From: JAHEFU01 sp020440645
Lineage (GTDB): Bacteria > 4484-113 > JAFGCY01
Direction: 5' to 3'
Length of the DNA: 64,000 nucleotides
Assembly: GCA_020440645.1 (NCBI GenBank)
Contig: JAGRNR010000009.1
Span: 24,099 to 88,098, forward strand
Positions 52,417 through 59,886 of the stretch are shown here, one piece after another (position 1 is the stretch's first letter; each line of letters begins with the position of its first letter). Both the position numbers and the translations under genes were made by a program. Under the pieces are notes generated by a model. It made no database searches. It saw only the letters and a program-made list of their open reading frames with translations, and was not told the origin of the DNA.

Positions 52417-52485
52417 GCATAACAGATGCCTGTTAAACAAGCATAACAGTTGCAAATTTTCCAGCATAAGGTACATCTGTTATGC
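52417..52485 (+). promoter_or_regulatory. operator and promoter of the second MocR-type gene
   Basis: GCATAACAGATG (52417-52428), GCATAACAGTTG (52441-52452, direct repeat) and CATCTGTTATGC (52474-52485, inverted) surround a promoter TTGCAA (52450-52455)/TACATC (52472-52477). The last site ends one base before the start codon, so it overlaps the -10 and the predicted +1. This layout fits self-repression. A related site lies upstream of azlC at 55070. Confidence 0.65.
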
Positions 52486-52486
52486 A

Positions 52487-53914
52487 ATGGCTCAGCAGGG
52501 ATTCCTCTACGAAACTGTCGCGGACAACATCGCGCGCCGGATCGGCAGCGGTGTGATGCAGCCCGGGGACAAGATGCCGTCGCTGCGTGCGATGAGCACG
52601 GAACTCGGCATCAGCATCTCGACCGTGATGCAGGCCTACGGCCTGCTGGAAAGCCGTGGACTGATCGAGACCCTGCCCCAGAGCGGCCACTATGTGCGAC
52701 ACAGTACGGCGCGGCCGCTGGAGCTTCCCGCGATCACCAGCCCGGACATGGAACGAACCAATGTACCGGGCAACCGCATGCTGCACGACTTCCTGCACAG
52801 TGCGGCCAACCCGGAGCATGTGCAGCTGGGCTGCGCGGCCCCCAGCCTGGACTTCCTGCCCGTGAAGCGCATGGCGTCGATCCTCGGCCGTTGCGTACGC
52901 GAGCAGACCGAAGCTGCAATGCAGTACCAGTTCCCGCCGGGCCTGCCGGAACTGCGGCGGCAGATTGCGGCGCGCAGCCTGAAGTGGATGGGCGAGCTGA
53001 ACGCGCGGGACATCCTGATCACCAGTGGCGGGATGGATGCGCTCAACCTGACCCTGCAGGCGCTGACCAAGCCGGGGGACACCGTCGCGGTGGAATCGCC
53101 GACCTTCTTCGGCCTGCTGCAGGTGCTGGAGCACCACGGCCTGCGTGCGCTTGAACTGCCCACCAGCCCGCAGACCGGGATGGACCTGCGGGCACTGGAG
53201 GAGGCGGCCAGTGTGCGGCGGATCCGCGCCGTGCTGACGATCCCCTGCTTCAGCAACCCGCTCGGCAGCCTGATGCCGGACCAGTCTAAGCAAAAGCTGC
53301 TGGAGCTGGCGGCGAAGCACGACTTCATGGTGCTGGAGGACGACATCTACGGTGAGTTGCAGTACTCCGGCCGCCGCCCGACGCCGATCAAGGCCTGGGA
53401 TACGGAGGGCCGAGTGGTGCTGTGCTCGTCCTTCTCGAAGAGCCTGGCGCCCGGGCTGCGGATCGGCTGGATTGCGGCGGGGCAGTCCCTGCTCGGGGAA
53501 ATGGAGCAGCTGCAGTTCAACACCACGATCGGTGCACCATCCATCCAGCAGCTGGCGCTGGCGGAATTCCTGGCCAGCGGGGCCTTTGACGCACACCTGC
53601 GGCGCTTTCGCCGCACACTCAGGGACTGCATGGAGCGCTGCTCGCTGTCTGTGCGCGAGCACTTCCCGCGCGGCACGCGCCTGACGCGGCCCAGCGGTGG
53701 CTATGTGCTGTGGGTGGAACTGCCGGGTGGAGCCAACGCGATCCGGCTGTTCCAGGCGGCGATGGCGGAGGGGATCTCGATTGCGCCGGGGCCGATTTTC
53801 ACCAGCCAGGCGCGCTATGGCAGCTGCATCCGGCTGAACTGCGCGCTGCGCTGGACGGATGAAGTGGAGGGGGCGATCCAGCGGCTCGGCCAGCTGGCTC
53901 GCGAGCAGGGCTGA
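52487..53914 (+). CDS. MocR-type transcriptional regulator convergent with azlCD
   Basis: The 475-residue protein has a GntR winged helix at residues 1-70 (MQPGDKMPSLRAMSTELGIS, TVMQAYGLLESRGLIETLPQSGHYV), a linker, then a class I aminotransferase-like domain with QYQFPPGLPELRRQIA, IPCFSNPLGSLMPDQSK, LEDDIYGELQYSG and the PLP-lysine motif CSSFSKSLAPGLRIGW. It probably senses an amino acid through PLP. Its stop abuts the azlD stop (TGATCA). The shared CATAACAGAT boxes before this gene and before azlC suggest that it controls export of branched-chain or other amino acids. Confidence 0.93.
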   Translation: MAQQGFLYETVADNIARRIGSGVMQPGDKMPSLRAMSTELGISISTVMQAYGLLESRGLIETLPQSGHYVRHSTARPLELPAITSPDMERTNVPGNRMLHDFLHSAANPEHVQLGCAAPSLDFLPVKRMASILGRCVREQTEAAMQYQFPPGLPELRRQIAARSLKWMGELNARDILITSGGMDALNLTLQALTKPGDTVAVESPTFFGLLQVLEHHGLRALELPTSPQTGMDLRALEEAASVRRIRAVLTIPCFSNPLGSLMPDQSKQKLLELAAKHDFMVLEDDIYGELQYSGRRPTPIKAWDTEGRVVLCSSFSKSLAPGLRIGWIAAGQSLLGEMEQLQFNTTIGAPSIQQLALAEFLASGAFDAHLRRFRRTLRDCMERCSLSVREHFPRGTRLTRPSGGYVLWVELPGGANAIRLFQAAMAEGISIAPGPIFTSQARYGSCIRLNCALRWTDEVEGAIQRLGQLAREQG

Positions 53915-54253
53915 TCAGAGCAGTGTTGCCAGCCAGCTGAGCAGCCACAGGCTGCCCATGCCACTGAGGATCGTCCAGAGGATGCTCTTGGTGCGCAGCG
54001 CCACCAGGTTGGCAATCAGCATCGCCGGCAGGCGCAGCTGCACCGGGTCTCCGGGATGGATCACGCGCTCGGGATGCAGGCTGGCCACCAGCAGGCCGGC
54101 GAACACTGCAGCTGGCACGAAGGCCAGGGCGCGGCGGAAGCCTTCCGGCAGACGGGCGGCTGATCCCGGCAGGATGAATGCCGAGCGCAGGGCGAGGGTG
54201 CCGGCACCGACGCACAGCGTCACCGTGGCGAACTGCAGGAGCTCAGGCTGCAT
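53915..54253 (-). CDS. azlD: AzlD-family small subunit of amino acid exporter
   Basis: The 112-residue protein from ATG 54253 has four hydrophobic helices and the AzlD pattern: VTLCVGAGTLALRSAFIL near the start, FRRALAFVPAAVFAGLLV, then a helix with LIANLVALRTKSILWTILSGMG. With AzlC it forms a branched-chain amino acid exporter in the inner membrane. It overlaps azlC by 11 nt. The length is in the family range (about 100-115). Confidence 0.9.
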   Translation of the reverse strand: MQPELLQFATVTLCVGAGTLALRSAFILPGSAARLPEGFRRALAFVPAAVFAGLLVASLHPERVIHPGDPVQLRLPAMLIANLVALRTKSILWTILSGMGSLWLLSWLATLL

Positions 54254-54959
54254 CGCTGCGCTCCGCATGGGCATAGCCGACGATGATCGCCAGCACAGCC
54301 GAGATGAACACACCGAGCATGTATGGCAGGCCGCACAGCAGCATGCTGCCCAGCGCGGCGATGCAGGCCGCGAGGGCCATCGAGCGGTTGCGGATTGCTG
54401 TCGTCAAGAGCGCACAGAAGATCAGCGGCACACTGAAGTCGATGCCCCAGCCCGCCGGCAGGCTGCCGCCCAGCGAAATGCCAAGCAGGTTGCCAAGCTG
54501 GAAGGCCGCGAGCAGGCCGAGGGCAGCACCCATGTAGTAGCTGATGCGCCTGAGCCCTGTGCGGTCCTGGTTGAAGGCGCGCATGGATATGGCGAAGGCC
54601 TGGTCCGTCAGCAGGTAGGACAGGCCGAGCTTTTCGGAGAGGCTGCGCCGGGAGAACTCGGGGGAGATTGCGGCGGAGTACATCAGGAAGCGCAGGTTGA
54701 CGGCGAGGGCCGCGAGCACCACCACGGCGGTCGGCGCACCGCTGGCGATGAACTGCGTGGCGATCAGCTGCGAACTGCCGGCGAACACGGCGAAGCTGAA
54801 CAGCACGGCCTGGCCGGCGGACATGCCCGCTTCGAGCGCGCCGACGCCGCAGATGATGCCGAATGGCAGCGCGCTGAGCAGGATCGGCGCGACATCCAGC
54901 AGGCCGGCGGTGAAGCTGGCGCGGCGGCTTGGAGTGGTACTGATGCAGATTGTGCTCAT
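54243..54959 (-). CDS. azlC: AzlC-family large subunit of amino acid exporter
   Basis: The 238-residue protein from ATG 54959 has the AzlC signatures: PILLSALPFGIICGVGALEAG, VFAGSSQLIATQFIASGAP, NLRFLMYSAAISP and GLSYLLTDQAFAIS, with about seven membrane helices. It exports branched-chain amino acids together with AzlD. AGGA precedes the chosen ATG; the frame is open further upstream but that part has no family likeness. A box similar to the MocR operator lies about 110 bases upstream. Confidence 0.92.
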   Translation of the reverse strand: MSTICISTTPSRRASFTAGLLDVAPILLSALPFGIICGVGALEAGMSAGQAVLFSFAVFAGSSQLIATQFIASGAPTAVVVLAALAVNLRFLMYSAAISPEFSRRSLSEKLGLSYLLTDQAFAISMRAFNQDRTGLRRISYYMGAALGLLAAFQLGNLLGISLGGSLPAGWGIDFSVPLIFCALLTTAIRNRSMALAACIAALGSMLLCGLPYMLGVFISAVLAIIVGYAHAERSDAA

Positions 54960-55069
54960 GTGATGGTCCTGGGCAGAACCGCCAGCCCGCACTGACTTGG
55001 CACGGGGAAATATTACGCAGCCCGGGCCGGCAGGTTCATGCAGGGAGATGATCACGCCGATGGGCCGGA

Positions 55070-55080
55070 CATAACAGATT
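55070..55080 (-). promoter_or_regulatory. putative MocR operator upstream of azlC
   Basis: CATAACAGATT matches the CATAACAGATG boxes before the MocR-type gene at 52487, differing in the last base. It is the only copy I see upstream of azlC. Confidence 0.45.
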
Positions 55081-55376
55081 CAGAAAGTGGAATCTTGAGC
55101 AGTACAGATCGGGTTTCGGGGATCGGGTTTCCGGTTTCGGGGAGCTACCCGCTTCAGCGGTAGTGGCTCGCCTGCGCTCGGCTGCGAGTGGGTTTAAGCA
55201 ATTGATTCTCCGTGGATCTCTGTGGAACTCTGTGTTTAGCCGAACCGTTTTTCACAACACGGAGATCCACAGAGGTCCATAGAGAAAACTCAGGATCCAC
55301 CAATCGGTCCAATGGTTGGCCTTCATATGGTAGACACTGTTTGCCAACAGCTTCCTTCCTGCCCCATAATCATCCC
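55081..55376. repeat. repeat-rich spacer with inverted ACAGAG-type arms and promoter
   Basis: It contains TCGGGTTTC/TCGGGGATC short direct repeats (55105-55142), a hairpin CTACCCGCTTCAGCGGTAG (about 55145-55163), and an inverted pair of ACAGAG-type repeats (55208-55234 with 55256-55285). Its right end holds TTGCCA (55341-55346) and CATAAT (55365-55370) spaced 18 bases, 6 nt before GTG 55377: a leaderless-type promoter. No gene is seen in the rest. Confidence 0.6.
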
Positions 55377-55685
55377 GTGAACCTGACCGGGATTGTCACG
55401 GATGAATGGAACCGCCTGCTTGAGCACTGTGTGGAGACGGGCTGGAAGTGCGTGTTCTCCTACGACATGTTCGACAAGGGGATAGACTACGACCTGTACA
55501 TCCTCGAGCGGCCGGGTGAGGAGATCCGATTCGGCTGGGACAACTGGTTCGAGGGCGAGATCCAGTGCAGCCCGCAGATGCGAACTGAGCTGGAAGGACT
55601 GCTCGGGCACCAGCTGGAGGAAGGCGAACTAAGCACGCTCAAATCCGAAGTGGTGGAGATTGTCACCGGCGGCCGGTTCAAGTGA
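55377..55685 (+). CDS. hypothetical 102-residue protein
   Basis: The protein begins at GTG 55377, which follows a promoter TTGCCA-N18-CATAAT by 6 nt; the longer open frame from 55212 runs through repeats and is not coding. It is acidic and soluble (EWNRLLEHCVETGWKCVFSY, DYDLYILERPGEEIRFGWDN, ELEGLLGHQLEEGELSTLKS). No recognised domain; the composition suggests a small alpha/beta protein. Neighbours are repeats on both sides. Confidence 0.65.
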   Translation: MNLTGIVTDEWNRLLEHCVETGWKCVFSYDMFDKGIDYDLYILERPGEEIRFGWDNWFEGEIQCSPQMRTELEGLLGHQLEEGELSTLKSEVVEIVTGGRFK

Positions 55686-56106
55686 CACGCAGCAACCAAA
55701 GTGGCAACGAAGAGGCATCAACGGTTTTCCTTAACGCCAAGGCGCGAAGGAAAAGAAGGAAAATTGGCTCATTGCTCATCTTTCATTGCTCATTGCTTAC
55801 CTGCATGCACTCCCAGGCACGGCAGGGCCGCACCGGTACATGTTCCGGGTTCATATTGTCCAGAGAAAGATGATGTCCCACCAAGGGACAGAGACACTGA
55901 CTGCAGATTGCTGATGCCCGTCTCGCCTCGCCGCCTGCCTGTTTGCCATCCCCACCCGTGGATCGCAGCTGCGCTGCAATCCCCACCCGGGATGTCAGGC
56001 GGCTTCAATACACTCTGACACGCACTTTCAACATACTCTGTGTTCTCTGTGCCTCTGTGGTGAAATTCGCTGCGGACTTAATTGTCCGGATTGCGCCGCA
56101 CCTCCC
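55686..56106. repeat. intergenic repeat cassette A, downstream of the M60 gene
   Basis: This 421-base gap has no gene. In order: an AACGCCAAGGCGCGAAGG-type repeat (55731-55762), CTCATTGCTCAT tracts (55768-55796), a 74-base element bounded by GCCGCCTG and CAGGCGGC (55930-56003), and a CTCTGTG-type repeat (about 56034-56070). The last two recur in the same order and orientation at 58052-58171. Confidence 0.7.
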
Positions 56107-57729
56107 CTAGGGGATCGCGATGTCGCTCTTCGGGTACTTTGACAACAGCTCCCTTGTCTCGTCGCTGACGGGGAAGCCCCAGTGGGCGAACAGCTCCGAG
56201 AAGTCGATGCCGTAGCCAATGCTCATGCCCTCGATCAGCAGGCGCTGGCGCTCAGCGTTATCCTTGAGCTTCTCCCCGGCCGCACGGCGGGTTGCCACAT
56301 CCGTCAGGAAGGCCTGCATCCCGTCCCAGCCGTAGCGTTGCCAGATCATGTCCAGGCAGCCCAGCAGGATCCAGTTGTCGCTGCTGAGCTTCGCGTAGTC
56401 CGGATGCCCGTGGTAGTCCCCGCCTTCCCTGCCGTAGTTCTCATGGTTCGGCCAGCCCATCGCGTTGTTGGTCCACACGCTCCAGACATTGGCCCAGTTC
56501 TCGCCGGTGCCGTCCGGCACCATGTTGTTGCCACAGCTGGAGATGTGCATGTTGTGCCCCAGTTCATGCACGATGCCCCAGCCCAGCCTGTGCTCATTGT
56601 TGTAGGTATCCACGATGTCCTTCGCGGCGTATTGCTTGTAGACCACCGGGTTGCCACTGTGCATGTACCAGCCGGGCTCATCAGACTGCTGGGGCACGAA
56701 CCACTGCTTCACACCATCGTATGGCGGGTTGGCATTGCCGATCAGCAGGTTGTGCGACACGTACATCTCATCGAACAGGCCGATGATGCCGCTGACGGAT
56801 TCCAGCTGTGCCCAGTACTCATTCGGCATGCACAGCCCGGTGTGCTCCCCCTCCACCACGAAGATGTCCTGCGGGTTGTCAGCGGCCCGCTGCACCACGC
56901 TGTCAGGGTCATCCGTGATCACCACGATGCGGCCGGGGTTGTACTGTTCCAGTGGCAGCACAGTGAAGGCCGGGGTGCCGGCCTCGCCCATCGGCGTTCC
57001 GGGGTCCTTGATGGTGCTGAACTGCACGCGCCAGCCGAAGCGCTCACCCAGCCGGTTGGGGATGTACTGGTCCGGGTCGGGATCGTCGGCATAACCGCTG
57101 TAGGCCCAGCCGATGCCGATCACCAGCAGGCCGCCACCGTTGAGCACGTAGTCCTCCGCAGCATCCAGCTCGCTGTCAGTGATGCGCTGCCAGCTGGAAC
57201 CGATCACCAGCAACCCGCTGCCCGCAAGATTCTCCGTTGTCAGTTCGCCATCGATTTCATGCGGTTCGGCGCTGCTGTCAAGCAGGTGCTGCCAGGTCAC
57301 CCCGCTGAACACCTCGCCCATCGGCTTCTCTCCGTGCCCGCGGGTGAAGGCCACGCTGCCGCCATCCCGCAGCCAGTCAATCAGCTGGCTGCGCAACCGG
57401 TCGTTGTCATCACGTCCGTCGGCACCGGCGGTGAAGAATGCCGGGTGCCCGTCCCAGATGGCGACGCGCCCGCTGCCGTAATTGCCGAGCCAGCCCGGGA
57501 CAGGCATGGTGCCCTGCAGGCCGCGGGTATCGCTGGAACTGGCCAGCTCGCTGCCCCAGACCAACGGGTAGAGGTTCTCGGATGTGGCGAGGGTGGCGCT
57601 CATCACGTTGAAGGGCGAGACCAGGCTGCAGCCGTCAGTGACGATGTCGCGCGGGGCAGGTTCCTGCGCGAAGGCAGTGGCAGTCAACGCGCAGCAGATG
57701 ACAAGCAGGCGGAGTGGGAATCGAAGCAT
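56107..57729 (-). CDS. M60-like (enhancin-type) metallopeptidase, secreted
   Basis: The 540-residue protein starts at ATG 57729 (MLRFPLRLLVICCALTATAFA), with a Sec signal cleaved after AFA near residue 21. The first half holds a ThuA/DUF4350-like segment (LRSQLIDWLRDGGSVAFTRG; NGGGLLVIGIGW). The second half has the gluzincin motif HELGHNMH, with a nearby ENWANVWSVW segment, typical of M60-like mucin peptidases. A likely role is glycoprotein cleavage outside the cell. A GATAAT box lies 6 nt before the ATG, giving a leaderless transcript. It is bracketed by two related repeat cassettes. Confidence 0.88.
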   Translation of the reverse strand: MLRFPLRLLVICCALTATAFAQEPAPRDIVTDGCSLVSPFNVMSATLATSENLYPLVWGSELASSSDTRGLQGTMPVPGWLGNYGSGRVAIWDGHPAFFTAGADGRDDNDRLRSQLIDWLRDGGSVAFTRGHGEKPMGEVFSGVTWQHLLDSSAEPHEIDGELTTENLAGSGLLVIGSSWQRITDSELDAAEDYVLNGGGLLVIGIGWAYSGYADDPDPDQYIPNRLGERFGWRVQFSTIKDPGTPMGEAGTPAFTVLPLEQYNPGRIVVITDDPDSVVQRAADNPQDIFVVEGEHTGLCMPNEYWAQLESVSGIIGLFDEMYVSHNLLIGNANPPYDGVKQWFVPQQSDEPGWYMHSGNPVVYKQYAAKDIVDTYNNEHRLGWGIVHELGHNMHISSCGNNMVPDGTGENWANVWSVWTNNAMGWPNHENYGREGGDYHGHPDYAKLSSDNWILLGCLDMIWQRYGWDGMQAFLTDVATRRAAGEKLKDNAERQRLLIEGMSIGYGIDFSELFAHWGFPVSDETRELLSKYPKSDIAIP

Positions 57730-57735
57730 GCCCCG

Positions 57736-57741
57736 ATTATC
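57736..57741 (-). promoter_or_regulatory. -10 box of leaderless promoter for the M60 gene
   Basis: GATAAT, then CGGGGC, then ATG at 57729. Predicted +1 at the start codon. A TTGCCC lies 15 bases upstream of the box. Confidence 0.55.
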
Positions 57742-58206
57742 GCATGCTGAAGGATCGGGCAACAGGCAAAAGGCAGGAGCCAACAGGCAGAAGTAAGTCT
57801 GGAGGAGCGCAACTCGCTTGCGCACAATGACAAGGCTGCATTCTCTCGGATGGCAACAAAGTATGGGAATGATGAGTATTCAACCACAGGGGCACAGAGA
57901 ACACAGAGAATCATATTCGCGTTCTTCGCGCATTCGCGCGAGCAACATCGGGATCGCCATGATGGTTTTGTTAACGCTGAGACGCTTAGTATTAGAATTG
58001 AATACTCTGTGCTCTCTGTGGCTCTGTGGTGAAAAGACCTTCAGGTAAAAAAGCCGCCTGCCTGTCTGCCATTCCCGCCCGTGATGCCAACTGCGTTGTC
58101 ATCCCGCCCTGGATGTCAGGCGGCTAGAGAAGGAAATCTCCGTGCTCTCTGTGGCTCTGTGGTGAGAATCTCTGCGGGTACTGTTGTCAGACTTTCGTCT
58201 GACCTC
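57742..58206. repeat. intergenic repeat cassette B, upstream of the M60 gene
   Basis: No gene is seen. ACAGAG-type repeat arms at 57876-57911 and 57997-58033 form an imperfect inverted pair around a core with TTAACGCTGAGACGC (57971-57985). Then come the 74-base element bounded by AGCCGCCTG and CAGGCGGCT (58052-58125) and another CTCTGTG-type copy (about 58137-58171), which lies directly downstream of gltX. Confidence 0.7.
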
Positions 58207-59664
58207 CTACAGCCTGTCGATCCAGGGCTGCACGCGGCGCAGCACCGTGTCCTTGCCGAGCGTGACAACGAGGTCGTAGAAGCCGGGGCTGATCGCATCG
58301 CCCGTCAGGGCCACGCGCCAGGGCTGCATCACCTTGCCACGCCCGAGCCCGCTTGACTCCACGAAGCCGTCCACGATCGGGGCCAGCTTCTCCTCGGTCC
58401 ACTCGCCATCGCCCAGCGCTTCCATCCCGGCTGCGATCTCAGACAGCACCTGCTTCGCACTCTCATTCTCGGTCAGGAACTTGGCAACGCTCTTCTCGTT
58501 GTTGTCAGCCTCGACGGGGTCGCGGAAGAAGTACCAGGCGTTCGCCTCCATTTCGTTCAGGTAGGCGATCTTCTCCTGGAACAGGGTGAACACATGCTTC
58601 GCGTAATCCTCTCCGCGGTGCTCAAGCCAGACAGGCGGGATGAAGCGGCGCAGCCGCTCAAGCAGCGCATCCGGTGACAGCTCGCGGATGTACAGCTCAT
58701 TGAAGAACTTCAGCTTGTCCGGGTTGAAGGCACCGGCCGCCTTGGTGCAACGGTGCGGGTCGAATGCCTCTTTCATTTCCTCCAGCGTCATCTTCTCGCG
58801 GTCATCCCCCGGCGCCCAGCCGATCAGCGCGAGGAAGTTGACCATCGCCTCCGGCAGCACGCCCTGCTCCTCATAGGCATCCACCGCAGTGGCACCGTGG
58901 CGCTTGGACAGGCGCTGGCGGTCCATCCCGACGATCAGCGGCACATGCCCGAACTCCGGCGGCTCATGCCCGAGCGCTTCATGCAGCAGGATCTGCTTCG
59001 GCGTGTTGGAAATGTGGTCCTCGCCGCGCAGCACATTCGTGATATGCATGTCGATGTCGTCACAGACCACGACGAAGTTGTACAACGGCTGGCCGTTGCC
59101 CTTGAACAGCACGAAGTCACCGACCTCATTGCTGCTGAAGGTCACCTTGCCGCGCACGGCATCCTCCCAGCTCACCTCGACATCGCGCGGGCAGCGGAAG
59201 CGCACCGGCATCACTTCACCGGCCGCCAGCCGCCGCTCCTGCTCCTCGCGCGTGATGTCGCGATATGGAGAGAAGGTCAGCTTCTTGCCGTCCGGTCCTG
59301 TCATCTCCTCAGCCGTGGCCGGGCAGTAGAACACATGTCCACTGTCCCAGAGCTTTTTCATGTACTCCTGGTGCAGCGGGCGGCGCATGCTCTGGTAGTA
59401 GGGCGGGAAGGGCCCGATGGACTCGCCGAACTTCTCCGGGTCCGGCCCCTCATCCCACATGATCCCGAGCCACTGCAGGCCGTCCAGGATCGCGCGCATG
59501 CTCTCCTCGGTGGAGCGCTCCTCGTCGGTGTCCTCCACGCGCAGGATGAACACGCCGCCCTGGCCCTTGGCCCAGAGGTAGTTGAACAGCGCGGTGCGGG
59601 CGCCGCCGGTGTGCAGGTAGCCCGTCGGGGACGGGGCGAATCGGACTCTCAGTGTTCCAGCCAT
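58207..59664 (-). CDS. gltX: glutamyl-tRNA synthetase
   Basis: Charges tRNA-Glu (or also tRNA-Gln) with glutamate. The 485-residue class I synthetase has RFAPSPTGYLHTGGARTALF (HIGH motif as YLHTGG), RVEDTDEERSTEES, LYNFVVVCDDIDMHITNVLR and GEDHISNTPKQ, and the KMSKS equivalent RQRLSKRHG. The anticodon-binding C-terminal domain is full length. The cysteine- and tyrosine-containing site GHVFYCPAT is in place. TATAAT lies 8 nt before the ATG, so the leader is about 2 nt. It is a single-gene unit with repeats downstream. Confidence 0.97.
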   Translation of the reverse strand: MAGTLRVRFAPSPTGYLHTGGARTALFNYLWAKGQGGVFILRVEDTDEERSTEESMRAILDGLQWLGIMWDEGPDPEKFGESIGPFPPYYQSMRRPLHQEYMKKLWDSGHVFYCPATAEEMTGPDGKKLTFSPYRDITREEQERRLAAGEVMPVRFRCPRDVEVSWEDAVRGKVTFSSNEVGDFVLFKGNGQPLYNFVVVCDDIDMHITNVLRGEDHISNTPKQILLHEALGHEPPEFGHVPLIVGMDRQRLSKRHGATAVDAYEEQGVLPEAMVNFLALIGWAPGDDREKMTLEEMKEAFDPHRCTKAAGAFNPDKLKFFNELYIRELSPDALLERLRRFIPPVWLEHRGEDYAKHVFTLFQEKIAYLNEMEANAWYFFRDPVEADNNEKSVAKFLTENESAKQVLSEIAAGMEALGDGEWTEEKLAPIVDGFVESSGLGRGKVMQPWRVALTGDAISPGFYDLVVTLGKDTVLRRVQPWIDRL

Positions 59665-59672
59665 AGCCGCAG

Positions 59673-59678
59673 ATTATA
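59673..59678 (-). promoter_or_regulatory. -10 box of gltX, nearly leaderless
   Basis: Consensus TATAAT on the minus strand, 8 nt before ATG 59664. No -35 consensus at the expected distance. Confidence 0.55.
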
Positions 59679-59886
59679 GCGGGGTGGAGCCCGGCTCACA
59701 TCCGGCTAAAGCTTTCCGGGGAATATTGATTGCTGCAAATCTATAAGGTATAAATGGAACACCAGCCGGGGCCGGTAGTCTAAACTGTGCCCGCCGGCGC
59801 CCTGACACGCGCGCTGCGGCAATACCGGCTGGTAACCGGGCAATATCCCTTTGACAGGCATCATAGGGCATCATCGCTGTGAGGAT

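Noticed and set aside
55212..55376. N-terminal extension of the protein at 55377
   Set aside because: The open frame runs through ACAGAG-type repeats and over the promoter TTGCCA/CATAAT; the GTG at 55377 fits the leaderless pattern.
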